Assembly (NCBI GenBank): GCA_029880245.1
Contig: JAOUOR010000005.1
Span: forward strand, 1-49,320
Direction of reading: 5' to 3'
Length of the DNA stretch: 49,320 bases
Source of the DNA: Alphaproteobacteria bacterium
GTDB lineage: Bacteria; Pseudomonadota; Alphaproteobacteria; Micavibrionales; Micavibrionaceae
In this document: positions 15,997 through 25,697 of the stretch, piece by piece
How positions within the stretch are numbered: position 1 is the stretch's first letter
Layout: every line of letters starts with the position of its first letter
Program-made: the position numbers and the translations under genes
Notes under the pieces: generated by a model
Databases searched by the model: none
Told to the model about the DNA's origin: nothing
Seen by the model: the letters and a program-made list of their open reading frames with translations, nothing else

Positions 15997-17071
15997 TCTT
16001 TTAGCGCCTTATGCAGATCAAATTTTGTTTTTTAACCTGTTCCGGTATATTACGTTTCGCACGGGTTGTGCAATTTTAACGGCACTAATCATTTGTTTTT
16101 TAATTGCCCCGCCTATGATCCGTTGGTTGAAAGTGAAGCAAAAGGAAGGTCAGCCTATCCGCGAATTTGGTCCGGAAGAACATTTCAAAAAGGCAGGTAC
16201 GCCGACGATGGGCGGATTGATGGTCTTGATTTCAGTAACAATATCGACGTTGCTTTGGGCGGATTTAAGCAATGTTTTTGTCTGGGTGGCTCTTATGGTG
16301 ATGGTTGGTTATGGCGCGATTGGTTTTGCCGATGATTACTTGAAATTGACCAAACGCAATACAAAAGGTTTATCCGGGAAGTTAAAGCTGGTGGCGCAAT
16401 TCGGGATTGGTCTGGCTGCAACACTTTTGATAATGGAGAACTTACCGCCTGAACTTAGTACACATGTTGCGATTCCGGTTTTCAAGGATGTGCTGATAAA
16501 TCTGGGTTGGTTCTTTTTGCCGTGGTCTCTGATTGTTATGGTAGGCGCGTCAAACGCCGTGAATCTGACAGATGGTCTTGATGGTCTGGCGATTGTGCCT
16601 GTGGCGATTGCAGCGGCATGCTTTGGTTTGATTTCATACTTGGTAGGGCGCGTTGACTATTCTGCCTATCTTCATATCCCTCATGTTCCGGGCACGGCAG
16701 AGCTTGCGATTTTATGTGGGGCACTGATTGGCGGAGCGATGGGCTTCCTGTGGTATAACGCGCCGCCAGCGGCTATTTTTATGGGAGATACAGGATCTCT
16801 TGCAATGGGCGGGTTTTTAGGTGCTGTGTCCGTGATGACCAAGCACGAGATTGTATTGGCAATAATTGGCGGGCTGTTTGTGCTTGAAACGGTTTCGGTT
16901 ATTGTGCAGGTAGCATCATTCAAGCTTACCGGAAAACGGGTTTTTGCTATGGCCCCGCTTCATCATCACTTTGAAAAAAAGGGTTGGTCTGAGCCGACAA
17001 TCGTAATACGGTTTTGGATTATTGCCGTTATTTTAGCTTTGGTTGGACTTGCCACTCTTAAATTGCGATAA
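15986..17071 (+). CDS. mraY: Phospho-MurNAc-pentapeptide transferase MraY
   Basis: MraY makes lipid I from UDP-MurNAc-pentapeptide and undecaprenyl phosphate at the inner membrane. The product of 361 residues is a ten-helix protein with KAGTPTMGG, the aspartate motif [35 protein letters not shown] and [12 protein letters not shown], all hallmark sequences. The ATG at 15986 ([12 protein letters not shown], then [12 protein letters not shown]) is chosen because it matches the family N-terminus; an upstream ATG at 15965 would add seven residues lying inside the previous gene. Confidence 0.97.
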   Translation: MLYNLLAPYADQILFFNLFRYITFRTGCAILTALIICFLIAPPMIRWLKVKQKEGQPIREFGPEEHFKKAGTPTMGGLMVLISVTISTLLWADLSNVFVWVALMVMVGYGAIGFADDYLKLTKRNTKGLSGKLKLVAQFGIGLAATLLIMENLPPELSTHVAIPVFKDVLINLGWFFLPWSLIVMVGASNAVNLTDGLDGLAIVPVAIAAACFGLISYLVGRVDYSAYLHIPHVPGTAELAILCGALIGGAMGFLWYNAPPAAIFMGDTGSLAMGGFLGAVSVMTKHEIVLAIIGGLFVLETVSVIVQVASFKLTGKRVFAMAPLHHHFEKKGWSEPTIVIRFWIIAVILALVGLATLKLR

Positions 17072-17111
17072 TGGCTTTCGCGAATCCGGCGACAATCAAT
17101 AAGAGAACTAG

Positions 17112-18530
17112 ATGATAAATGCATCAGAGTATATCAAGAGTCTCGAAAAAAAATCATTTCTTGTTTATGGTCTGGCAAGAACATCAACGGCGGTTGTAAA
17201 GGTTTTAGTGAAGGCGGGGGCTACTGTTTTTGCCGGAGATGATGATCCTGAAAAAGTTAAAGATTTCTGTAAAGAATATTCTGTGAAACCTTATCTATCT
17301 GGTGAGCAGGACTGGAGTGATATAGCTTCTCTTGTTCTTTCGCCCGGTGTGCCGTTTACACATCCCGAGCCTCATGATGTCGTGCAAGAAGCTGCAGAAG
17401 CAGATGTTGAAGTGATTTGTGATATAGAGCTGTTTTTTCGCATAGCGCCGTCTTGCAAGACTGTTGGCGTAACAGGAACGAATGGTAAATCAACGACGGC
17501 TTGCCTTGTTTATAGTCTTTTGAAGGAAGGCGGTAAAGATGTGGCTTTGGCCGGGAATATTGGAAATCCGGTTTTTACTCTCAATACGTCTAAAAAGGAA
17601 CAGATTATTGTTTTGGAGCTATCTTCATTCCAGATTGATTTGATGCCGGAATTCCGACCTGATATTTCGGTGTTAACAAATATTACGCCTGATCACCTCG
17701 ATCGGCATGGCACATTCGAACAGTATGCCGAAGTTAAAAGCCGTTTATTTGTTGCTAAAAATGGCGATAAGGAAAAAGTCGGTATTATATGTACTGATGA
17801 TAAGGATAGTCAGAAAATTTATAATACGGCCAAAGAGGCGGGCTGTAAGATGATTGAGGTCTCAACAATGAAAAAACTCAGTGACGGGGTTTATGTTGAA
17901 GGAGATCATTTATGGGATGCCCAGAATAATGGTGAGCCGTTGGACGTAGGTGATGTTTCTGATATTCCGAGTCTCAAAGGTGTTCATAATTACCAAAACG
18001 GTGCATGTGCTTATGTGGTGGCCAGAACTTTGGGAATGGGGACGGATGAGATTTTTGCAGCGATGAAAACTTTTCCCGGGCTGGAACATAGGCAATATCT
18101 GGTAAGAACACTTAATGGTGTTGGTTATATCAATGATAGCAAAGCTACGAATGCAGCGGCTTCGGCTATGGCTTTGGGGTGCCGGAACAATATTTACTGG
18201 ATTGTTGGCGGGCGCAAGAAAAAGACGGGTCTTGAGGGGCTGGAAACCTATTTCAAAAATGTCAAACATGCTTTTTTGATCGGGGAATCGATGGATGATT
18301 TTGCGGATTGGCTGGGTAAATACGGGGTTGAGTATACGCGGTCTATGACGATGGAAAGAGCTGTTGAAGATGCTCATAATATGGCTCAGGAAAACCGTGG
18401 TCAACCCGGCGGCACAGGTGTGGTGCTTCTTTCTCCGGCCTGCGCATCCTTTGATCAGTTTGCCTCTTTTGAAGAAAGAGGTAATGTGTTTACCAAACTT
18501 GTTCAGGATTTACCCGAGGATAGTAATTAA
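17112..18530 (+). CDS. murD: UDP-MurNAc-L-alanine:D-glutamate ligase MurD
   Basis: MurD adds D-glutamate as the second residue of the stem peptide. The 472-residue product has the N-terminal Rossmann segment (FLVYGLARTSTAVVKVL), LSPGVPFTHP, the P-loop GVTGTNGKSTT, the ELSSFQID motif, TNITPDHLDRHG, and the domain 3 motif INDSKATN. AGAGAA lies just before the ATG. It overlaps ftsW by one base (TAATG). Confidence 0.97.
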   Translation: MINASEYIKSLEKKSFLVYGLARTSTAVVKVLVKAGATVFAGDDDPEKVKDFCKEYSVKPYLSGEQDWSDIASLVLSPGVPFTHPEPHDVVQEAAEADVEVICDIELFFRIAPSCKTVGVTGTNGKSTTACLVYSLLKEGGKDVALAGNIGNPVFTLNTSKKEQIIVLELSSFQIDLMPEFRPDISVLTNITPDHLDRHGTFEQYAEVKSRLFVAKNGDKEKVGIICTDDKDSQKIYNTAKEAGCKMIEVSTMKKLSDGVYVEGDHLWDAQNNGEPLDVGDVSDIPSLKGVHNYQNGACAYVVARTLGMGTDEIFAAMKTFPGLEHRQYLVRTLNGVGYINDSKATNAAASAMALGCRNNIYWIVGGRKKKTGLEGLETYFKNVKHAFLIGESMDDFADWLGKYGVEYTRSMTMERAVEDAHNMAQENRGQPGGTGVVLLSPACASFDQFASFEERGNVFTKLVQDLPEDSN

Positions 18531-19765
18531 TGGATAAAAGCTTTGCACCAGTGCCATTATCAAGGACAGACCGCTCGGTTCTGGGGCGGTGGTGGTGGAC
18601 GGTGGATCGTATGATGTTGTTTTTGGTTCTTATTCTGGCGCTGTTTGGTGTGGCTATGGTTGCCACAGCCAGTCCGTCTGTGGCGCAGCGTATAGGATTA
18701 GAGGATTATCATTTCCTTTTCAGGCATTTGGCTTTCTTAGTTGTCTCGGTTGTTCTGATCTTAGCGTTGTCTTTTGTAGAACCGCGTATGATCCTTCGGA
18801 TTTTTACCATTCTGTTCATTTTAAGTGTACTGGCGATCATTGCTGTTTTATTTGTAGGACAGGAGATTAAAGGTGCGACGCGATGGGTTCATTTCTTGGG
18901 AGTTTCAGTGCAACCGAGTGAATTTTTAAAACCTTCATTTTCTGTGATAGCTGCGTGGCTTGTGGCCAAACAGCAAGAGTCTATGTCGGGGGGGGGCAGT
19001 GATGATGAGGGAAAGATTGGTTTTCATGGGTTTAATATTACTGTTTTGATTTACATCTGCTTGATCGCGCTTTTGTTGATGCAGCCTGATTTGGGGATGA
19101 GTGTGGTTTTAACCTGTATTTTTGCTGTGCAGATTTTTCTGGCGGGGCTTCGTTTCCGTTACCTTGCAGTCTTGGGCGGTGTTGGTGTTGGAGGTTTAGG
19201 GCTGGCTTATTTGTTTTTGGATCATGTGCGCGGTCGTATTGACTGTTTTATTGATCCATCTAGCAGGGATTGTGAACAGGTTGAACGGTCTTTGGATTCT
19301 TTTCGAAATGGAGGATTATTTGGTACAGGACCGGGGCAGGGAGAAGAAAAACTGCTTTTGCCTGATGCTCATGCTGATTTCATTTTTTCTGTGCTGGCAG
19401 AAGAAATGGGCGCTATTTCTACGATTTTGGTTATTGGTTTATTCGCGTTGATTTTATTGCGCGGGATAAGGCGATTGATGGATAATGGTGATATATTTTC
19501 TGTACTGGCTGTGGGTGGTTTACTGACAATGTTCGGGGTGCAGGCTATTGTGCATATGGGCTCAAGCGTAAGTTTGCTTCCTGCAAAGGGGATGACATTA
19601 CCTTTCATAAGCTATGGCGGATCATCGTTGCTCAGTACTTCTATGGCCTTTGGTATTATTTTGGCATTGACTCGTTCTAAAAATCGGCCTTCAATTGCCA
19701 AGTATGGCCTGAGGATGAAGCGGAGTGTAAAACATCTTCAGGAAGAAATGGTGCAAGCAGAATAA
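18530..19765 (+). CDS. ftsW: Septal peptidoglycan glycosyltransferase FtsW
   Basis: FtsW is a SEDS-family polymerase that makes septal glycan strands together with FtsI. The 411-residue product has about ten membrane helices and the family blocks GATRWVHFLGVSVQPSEFLK, LLMQPDLGMSVVL and LPFISYGGSSLLS. The extramembrane aspartate thought to be catalytic lies in the large periplasmic loop region (GPGQGEEKLLLPDAHADFIF). It is coupled to murD and to murG by one- to three-base overlaps. Confidence 0.96.
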   Translation: MDKSFAPVPLSRTDRSVLGRWWWTVDRMMLFLVLILALFGVAMVATASPSVAQRIGLEDYHFLFRHLAFLVVSVVLILALSFVEPRMILRIFTILFILSVLAIIAVLFVGQEIKGATRWVHFLGVSVQPSEFLKPSFSVIAAWLVAKQQESMSGGGSDDEGKIGFHGFNITVLIYICLIALLLMQPDLGMSVVLTCIFAVQIFLAGLRFRYLAVLGGVGVGGLGLAYLFLDHVRGRIDCFIDPSSRDCEQVERSLDSFRNGGLFGTGPGQGEEKLLLPDAHADFIFSVLAEEMGAISTILVIGLFALILLRGIRRLMDNGDIFSVLAVGGLLTMFGVQAIVHMGSSVSLLPAKGMTLPFISYGGSSLLSTSMAFGIILALTRSKNRPSIAKYGLRMKRSVKHLQEEMVQAE

Positions 19766-20886
19766 TGTCAGAATCAGAGCAAAGAAAAGAACCTTTTATT
19801 GTATTAAGTAGCGGCGGAACGGGTGGACATATGAGTCCGGCTAGCGCCCTTGCCAGTGACCTGAAATCAAGGGGATATCGTGTTGGTCTGGCTACTGACC
19901 AAAGGGGCTTAAAATATAAATCTATGTTCGAAGGTATTCCGATTTATGTAGTAAATTCCGGTACTGCTGCAAGAGGGATTACTGGTAAAATTAAAGGTGC
20001 TGTTTATTTGATTGTTGGTATTGTGCAGGCAATAGGTTTGCTTTTGCGCCTAAAACCTGATCTGGTAGTTGGGTTTGGAGGTTATCCATCTGTTCCGGTG
20101 GTTCTGGTGGCGCAATATATGAAAATTCCGACTATATTACATGAGCAAAATGCTATTATTGGTAAGGCTAATGATTTTCTGGCGTCTAAGGCTGAGCGTA
20201 TTGCCTTGTCTTTGCCCGGTACTAAAGGGCTGGATGACAATGAGAAATATCGATCCGTGGTTACCGGTAATCCTGTTCGGCCAGATGTCGGAGCATTGTT
20301 TACCAAGCCCTATCCGGCGTTTTCACAGGACGGGGAACTCCGTATTCTTGTGATGGGTGGCTCGCTCGGGGCTTCTGTGTTTAGCGATGTCATTCCCAAG
20401 GCATTAGCGGGGTTATCGGCAGATCATAAAAAACGACTTGATATTGTGCAGCAATGCCGTGTTGAAGATCTGGATCAGGCTAGATTGGTTTATGAAGAGG
20501 CAGGAATTAAGGCTTCTCTTTCAACTTTTATTGATGATGTGGCGAAGGCCTTATCTGATGCGCATCTTGTTATTGCGCGTTCAGGGGCTTCGACAGTGGC
20601 GGAGATTACGGCTGCCGGACGGCCTGCTATATTTGTGCCTTATCCGCACCATAAAGACCAGCAACAGAAGATGAACGCGGATTCTGTGGCGGATCATGGT
20701 GGTGCTTGGGTTATGACAGAGCCAGGATTTACGCAAGAAGCTTTGCTGGCGCAAATAGAAATGTTCTTGCAAAATCCCGAAAGTTTGTTTAGAGCTGCTG
20801 AAAAATCTCGGGAAGTGGCAAAGCCTGATGCTGCCCGAAAGCTTGGAAATTTAGTCACAGCCGTTGTAAGTGGCTGGAAGGATTAG
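19765..20886 (+). CDS. murG: Lipid II synthase MurG (N-acetylglucosaminyltransferase)
   Basis: MurG transfers GlcNAc to lipid I on the cytoplasmic face of the inner membrane. The 373-residue GT-B protein has the glycine-rich loop SSGGTGGHMSPA (about residues 14-25), VGFGGYPSVP, LHEQNAIIGKAND, VMGGSLGA and the donor-binding segment RSGASTVAEI followed by PYPHHKDQQQKMNA. It begins in the ftsW stop (ATG overlaps TAA). Two hairpins separate it from murC. Confidence 0.97.
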   Translation: MSESEQRKEPFIVLSSGGTGGHMSPASALASDLKSRGYRVGLATDQRGLKYKSMFEGIPIYVVNSGTAARGITGKIKGAVYLIVGIVQAIGLLLRLKPDLVVGFGGYPSVPVVLVAQYMKIPTILHEQNAIIGKANDFLASKAERIALSLPGTKGLDDNEKYRSVVTGNPVRPDVGALFTKPYPAFSQDGELRILVMGGSLGASVFSDVIPKALAGLSADHKKRLDIVQQCRVEDLDQARLVYEEAGIKASLSTFIDDVAKALSDAHLVIARSGASTVAEITAAGRPAIFVPYPHHKDQQQKMNADSVADHGGAWVMTEPGFTQEALLAQIEMFLQNPESLFRAAEKSREVAKPDAARKLGNLVTAVVSGWKD

Positions 20887-20902
20887 AATTTAGCTTTTCG
20901 TC

Positions 20903-20956
20903 ATCACACGTCTTTGTGCGTGTGATCAAAATAGATTATACGGATAAACCGTATAA
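20903..20956. promoter_or_regulatory. Two tandem hairpins before murC
   Basis: Perfect eight-pair stems ATCACACG/CGTGTGAT (20903-20926) and TTATACGG/CCGTATAA (20937-20956) stand between murG and murC. Neither is followed by a T run, so a simple terminator is unlikely. They may be RNA processing or attenuation structures. Confidence 0.45.
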
Positions 20957-20985
20957 TGACGTACAAAAAACAAAGGAGTTTACTC

Positions 20986-22449
20986 ATGCGTACTATGTCT
21001 CCTGACATTGGAACACTCCATTTTATTGGTATTGGCGGGATCGGGATGAGCGGTATTGCTGCGCTCTTGCTTTCTCTGGGCTATGATGTGCAAGGTTCTG
21101 ACCTTTCGGACGGTGCGAATGTCGAAAGGCTTCGCAATGCCGGAGCGCGTGTTGCCATAGGGCATAAGGCTGATCAGATTAGAGATAAAGACGGCGAGCT
21201 TCCGGCGGCGGTGGTTATTTCCTCGGCAGTGAAAGATGATAACCCCGAGCTTGTTGCTGCGCGTGCGGCTAAAGTGCCGATTGTTCAAAGGGCCGAGATG
21301 CTCGCCGAACTTATGCGCTTGAAAAGCGCGGTGGCTGTGGCAGGAACGCACGGCAAAACCACAACGACCTCTATGGTAGGGCAAATGCTGGATACGGCGG
21401 GACTTGATCCGACTGTGGTCAATGGCGGGATCGTGAATGCTTATGGTACGAATACGCGCTTTGGTAAGTCGGACTGGATGGTGGTTGAGGCCGATGAGAG
21501 CGACGGCAGTTTTATTCGTTTACCTGCGACTGTGGCGGTGGTTACAAATATCGATCCCGAGCATCTGGATCACTATGGATCATTTGATAAAGTCCGCAAT
21601 GCATATAAGCGATTTATTCTGAATCTACCGTTTCATGGTTATGCGCTTTTGTGTATCGATCATCCGGAAGTGCAGAGCTTGGCGGCGCAGGTTTCGGATC
21701 GCAAGGTTATAACTTACGGATTGAACCCCCAAGCTGATATTAGGGCGGAAAATATCCGTACACATGCAGGGGGTAGTATTTTCGATGTGACTTTTGCCGG
21801 ATGGCTGTGTGAGGATGGACAGGATCTGGTTGTGCGAGATATTCCGCTTTCCATGCTGGGGCAGCATAATGTGCAAAACTCTCTTGTAGCGCTTGGTGTG
21901 GCACAGCAAATGGGCGTTCCTGTGGCGACGATGAAAGATGCGATGTCTAATTTCGGAGGTGTCAAGCGCCGCTTTACCAAAACAGGTGAGACTAAAGGTG
22001 TAATTTTTATAGATGATTACGCGCATCATCCTGTGGAAATTGAAGTTGTTCTTAAAACGGCCAAATCTGTTGTTGAAGACAGGCAGGGCCGTGTGGTCGC
22101 GGTGGTGCAACCGCATCGATATTCCCGTTTGAATGATTTGTTCGAGGAATTTTGCCGTTGCTTTAATCAGGCGGATTATGTTCTGGTCGCCGATGTTTAT
22201 GCAGCCGGAGAAAATCCGATTGAGGGAGCCGGTAAAGAAGCTTTGGTCCAAGGGTTAAAGTCACATGGACATAAATCAGCCTTTGCGTTAGAGAGTAAGG
22301 ATGTGCTGGCGCAGGAATTATTCAGTATTGTTGAGGATGGTGATCTGGTTGTTCTGATGGGGGCAGGGGATATCACAAAATGGGCGCAAGACTTGCCCAA
22401 GGAAATCGAGGCCCTGATTGATTTGAAAGAAAAAGGGCTGGCAGCATAA
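20986..22449 (+). CDS. murC: UDP-MurNAc:L-alanine ligase MurC
   Basis: MurC adds the first amino acid to UDP-MurNAc. The product has the N-terminal IGIGGIGMSGIA loop, the P-loop GTHGKTTTTS (near residue 120), EADESDGSF, TNIDPEHLDHYG and the domain 3 block DDYAHHPVEI. The start at 20986 is chosen for the strong AAAGGAG at the right distance; an ATG ten codons upstream lies on the hairpin and has no ribosome site. The stop codon abuts the murB ATG. Confidence 0.97.
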   Translation: MRTMSPDIGTLHFIGIGGIGMSGIAALLLSLGYDVQGSDLSDGANVERLRNAGARVAIGHKADQIRDKDGELPAAVVISSAVKDDNPELVAARAAKVPIVQRAEMLAELMRLKSAVAVAGTHGKTTTTSMVGQMLDTAGLDPTVVNGGIVNAYGTNTRFGKSDWMVVEADESDGSFIRLPATVAVVTNIDPEHLDHYGSFDKVRNAYKRFILNLPFHGYALLCIDHPEVQSLAAQVSDRKVITYGLNPQADIRAENIRTHAGGSIFDVTFAGWLCEDGQDLVVRDIPLSMLGQHNVQNSLVALGVAQQMGVPVATMKDAMSNFGGVKRRFTKTGETKGVIFIDDYAHHPVEIEVVLKTAKSVVEDRQGRVVAVVQPHRYSRLNDLFEEFCRCFNQADYVLVADVYAAGENPIEGAGKEALVQGLKSHGHKSAFALESKDVLAQELFSIVEDGDLVVLMGAGDITKWAQDLPKEIEALIDLKEKGLAA

Positions 22450-23385
22450 ATGGCACTGCTTTCGGCTCACAGACAGGGCACATATCGCGGGAAGTTTACC
22501 AAGGATTTTCCCTTGGGGGAGAAAAGCTGGTTTCGTTGCGGCGGCAAGGCTGACCTACTTTTTGAACCCGAAGATATCGAAGATTTATCTGTTTTTCTGA
22601 AAGAATATCCCGCAGGAGATCCGCTTATGGTGCTGGGCGGGATGGCTAATTGTATTATTCGTGATGGCGGTATTCGGGGTTGTGTGGTTCGTCTGGGTAA
22701 GCCTTTTGCGGAAATTGAAATTCAGGGCAACAGGATTATGGCAGGGGCTGGTGCGCTCAATGGCTCTGTGGCTGCGGCTGCGGCGAAGGAGGGGATTGGA
22801 GGTCTGGAATTTCTCTCCGGTATTCCGGGTACAGTCGGCGGGGCTTTGGCGATGAATGCAGGGGCGTATGGGACTGAAGTCAAGGATGTGCTGGCGGCAG
22901 CGATGGCTCTGGATGATTTTGGGGTTTTTGTTCCGCTGGAACTTGAGGATATGGATATGTCCTACCGGACATGCGGGGCAGCGTCTAGGGGGATTACCTT
23001 TGTCGGCGCTGTGTTTGAAGGGAAAGAAGAAGATAGGGAAATCGTGCGAGAGCGCCTGAAAGAGATCAAAGCCAAACGTCAGGAAACGCAGCCTATATCG
23101 GAGAAAACAGGGGGTTCGACCTTTGCTAATCCAACAGATACCGAGCTTGAAAAGGCGGGTCTGGAGAAAGGGACGCGGGCATGGCAACTCGTGGAAAAAG
23201 TCGGCGGGCGTGGTCTAAAAATCGGCGGCGCACAGATGAGTGAAAAGCACTGTAATTTTATGATTAATACGGGCGATGCTACGGCCAAAGATCTGGAAGA
23301 ATTAGGCGATGAACTTATTCGCCGTGTCCGCGAGGAATGCGGCATAGAGCTTCACTGGGAGATTAAGCGGCTGGGTGAGCGGTAA
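22450..23385 (+). CDS. murB: UDP-N-acetylenolpyruvoylglucosamine reductase MurB
   Basis: MurB is the FAD enzyme that reduces UDP-GlcNAc-enolpyruvate with NADPH to make UDP-MurNAc. The 311-residue type II-length product has SWFRCGGKADLLFEP, the segment GIPGTVGGALAMNAGAYG, the YR motif (SYRTCGA), the catalytic Ser in EKTGGSTFANP and the C-terminal glutamate in IELHWEIKRLG. The usual GxGSNLLxRDGG loop reads GGMANCIIRDGG, an uncommon variant at a FAD-contacting site. It directly follows murC and is the last plus-strand dcw gene before the minus-strand island. Confidence 0.95.
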   Translation: MALLSAHRQGTYRGKFTKDFPLGEKSWFRCGGKADLLFEPEDIEDLSVFLKEYPAGDPLMVLGGMANCIIRDGGIRGCVVRLGKPFAEIEIQGNRIMAGAGALNGSVAAAAAKEGIGGLEFLSGIPGTVGGALAMNAGAYGTEVKDVLAAAMALDDFGVFVPLELEDMDMSYRTCGAASRGITFVGAVFEGKEEDREIVRERLKEIKAKRQETQPISEKTGGSTFANPTDTELEKAGLEKGTRAWQLVEKVGGRGLKIGGAQMSEKHCNFMINTGDATAKDLEELGDELIRRVREECGIELHWEIKRLGER

Positions 23386-23402
23386 AGCCATAGTTACTCT
23401 CC

Positions 23403-24047
23403 TTACTCTACTCGATTATAATAAAATTCCGGGTTATCCTTTAAATATGCTTCAATTTGTTCACGGAACCTCTGATCCCTTTCCAGAAAGAAATCCGGCG
23501 TATCTACTTTGACCTCAGTTTCATCATAACTAATTTGTAGTCCTTTTTTGTAAAAATACAGAGTAGTACAACCACCGCCAACTTTACTGTTTCGTAGCTC
23601 ACGCCACTTCGTACATTCAAAAAATACAGGTTCATCATTCACAGTCGGAGCTTGCTCTAAAGGCAACATTATTCCTTGTGTGGTTCCAAAATCATAATGC
23701 ACAATCCCCGAAGGATATTTTTTCATGCTCCCTTTTTGTTGAGCCTCAATAATTTTTTCTTCCCATGTTTTATACGTTGTTTTTGGTATGTATGAATTGC
23801 TGGCAGTACCACGAAAATATAACTGCACACCTGATTTCAATGAAACTTGGTTTTGCCATTTTTCTACTTGCTCAGAGGTCATAGGTAGAACAACGTCTAT
23901 ATATGCAGGAATACCCAAAAGAAGTCTTATTGAGGTTATCCCACCACCTAGAAGAAGCCAATATAAAATAGACAAAACTATTATTAGAACTGTGGCCCGT
24001 TTCCAAGGTCTTCGCTTTTTAGTCACGCCTTTTTTACCTTCCTGCAT
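23403..24047 (-). CDS. Single-pass membrane protein of unknown function, AT-rich
   Basis: The 214-residue product has a basic N-terminus (KKRRPWKR), one membrane helix at about residues 18-40 and a soluble C-terminal domain of about 170 residues, probably outside the cytoplasm, with two cysteines. I do not recognise the family. It lies 12 bases after the MurF-like gene and may be the last gene of that transcript. Its codon use is more AT-rich than its neighbours', which suggests transfer. A GTG seven codons in (24026) has a better ribosome site (AGGAAGG) and is an alternative start. Confidence 0.65.
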   Translation of the reverse strand: MQEGKKGVTKKRRPWKRATVLIIVLSILYWLLLGGGITSIRLLLGIPAYIDVVLPMTSEQVEKWQNQVSLKSGVQLYFRGTASNSYIPKTTYKTWEEKIIEAQQKGSMKKYPSGIVHYDFGTTQGIMLPLEQAPTVNDEPVFFECTKWRELRNSKVGGGCTTLYFYKKGLQISYDETEVKVDTPDFFLERDQRFREQIEAYLKDNPEFYYNRVE

Positions 24048-24059
24048 TTATTTTTCTGA

Positions 24060-25670
24060 TTAAATCTTCGGGATGTCCTCGTAAATATCGGGGAGGTCGT
24101 TTTCCAGCAGGATCAGGTCGCCTTTTTTGCGGTTTTTGGTAAGCCAGCTTTGTGCTTCGAGGAAACTATTAAAGGTTTTAAGCGGCTTGGCCGGATTGGT
24201 TTTTTGGAAGCCTTCGATAAAGGTCGGGATGCGGTCTGGCTGGATGATGATGGCGATATCGCAGCAATCTGCAGCATAAGCGCCGAGCTTTTCATGTGTG
24301 TCATCATGGGCAGGTCCTAGCTCTACAATGCCGGGTGTGACAAGGATGGTGCGCTTGTAATCTTCTTTGAGTTTTTTGAGGAGATCGAGTGCCGATCTGA
24401 AACCTGTAGGGTTGGAATTATAGGCATCATCCAAAAGGGCGCTGCCGTCATCTTGCTTTTTAAGCTCCAGCCTGTGCGCGATTTGCGGCAGGCGCGTGAG
24501 AGCAGCCTTAATATCATCGGCTTCTATTCCCAGTGACATTGCCGTGGCAAAAGCCATCGCTATATTCTCGGCATGGTGATGTCCGTAAATCGGTGCGCGC
24601 AGTGCATGTTCCTTGCCTTGCCACATAACGCCGATAACAAGACCTTTGGAATTCTGGTCAACCAAGGTAATGGCCAGATCGTCCTTGGTGAGATGTCCAT
24701 CCGTATCCGGTCCTCCGCACACAATGAAGTTACGCGCATCTTTGTGGCGCATTTGCTGAGTGTGTTTAAAGCGCAAGGTTTTTTCACCGATAATCACCAT
24801 ACCGCCGCGTGAAAGAACGGATTCTGCCAGCTCGAATTTTGCATGGGCTACTGTATCGAGTGTTTTGAACCGCTCGTAATGTGCATGACCGATTGAGGTT
24901 ATAATGCCTGTATCAGGTGGGGTAAGCTCGCATAAGGCTTTGATCGAGCCGGGTCCGTAAGCGCCCATTTCTACGATGAAATATTTGTGATTGGGCTGGA
25001 GATGTTCGCGTATGATGCGGGTAATGCCCATAAGGGTGTTGACACTGCCCGGTGTCATAAGGGTCGGGGCGGTACTTCCAAGAATATGTCCAAGGATATG
25101 TTTAACCGATGTTTTCCCATATGAGCCTGTAATTCCTATAATATTAGGGCGCATCTGCTCCAGCTTTTCTTTTGCCTCGGCAGCGAATTTTTGCTGCACG
25201 GCTTTTTCATGCGGCTGAAGAAATTTATTGCCGGATATCAAAATCAAAGGGATAAGCTGTATTGGTAATATCCATATAGCTGGCGTTGAGATGAAGAACC
25301 CGATCGAGCCAAAGGCTGCGCAGATGACCAAAGACATGTTCAGTATACGTCTGGCACGGGGCGTTAAGATAAGATTTTTTTTACCGTCTTTGCGGGCATC
25401 TTTTTCTATAAAGATAATAATCGCGAAAATCAGGAATGTCAGAAAATGCGTTGCCAGAGGAGGAATTAGGCTCAGTGCGGCAGGAATGCTCAGGAGTAAG
25501 AGTAAGAAAGTTGCCCGTTTATCAAAAACTTTATTTTTTATTGTCCAGCGCCAAAACCGGCTATTATCGTAATCATCCTGCTGGAGCGCATGAAGGTAAT
25601 TCATCAGACGTTTGGCACAAAAAGCCAGATAGGCCAGATAAATAATAGTTAATGTTGCAATCTCGATCAT
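24060..25670 (-). CDS. Membrane-anchored MurF-like Mur ligase
   Basis: The protein of 536 residues has about five membrane helices in its first 150 residues (roughly 1-20, 52-70, 72-89, 109-129, 131-147), followed by Mur ligase domains 2 and 3. The P-loop is GITGSYGKTSVK (residues 179-190), and domain 3 carries LLDDAYNSNPTGFRSAL, the MurF signature. The usual MurF domain 1, which binds the UDP-MurNAc-tripeptide, is absent and replaced by the membrane part. Since murF is missing from the dcw cluster, this is the only candidate in the window for adding D-Ala-D-Ala, and ddl lies nearby. Alternatively it could amidate or extend a different, membrane-linked substrate. Confidence 0.85.
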   Translation of the reverse strand: MIEIATLTIIYLAYLAFCAKRLMNYLHALQQDDYDNSRFWRWTIKNKVFDKRATFLLLLLSIPAALSLIPPLATHFLTFLIFAIIIFIEKDARKDGKKNLILTPRARRILNMSLVICAAFGSIGFFISTPAIWILPIQLIPLILISGNKFLQPHEKAVQQKFAAEAKEKLEQMRPNIIGITGSYGKTSVKHILGHILGSTAPTLMTPGSVNTLMGITRIIREHLQPNHKYFIVEMGAYGPGSIKALCELTPPDTGIITSIGHAHYERFKTLDTVAHAKFELAESVLSRGGMVIIGEKTLRFKHTQQMRHKDARNFIVCGGPDTDGHLTKDDLAITLVDQNSKGLVIGVMWQGKEHALRAPIYGHHHAENIAMAFATAMSLGIEADDIKAALTRLPQIAHRLELKKQDDGSALLDDAYNSNPTGFRSALDLLKKLKEDYKRTILVTPGIVELGPAHDDTHEKLGAYAADCCDIAIIIQPDRIPTFIEGFQKTNPAKPLKTFNSFLEAQSWLTKNRKKGDLILLENDLPDIYEDIPKI

Positions 25671-25697
25671 GTGTTTTTATCTTTCGTGCCTTGCGAT

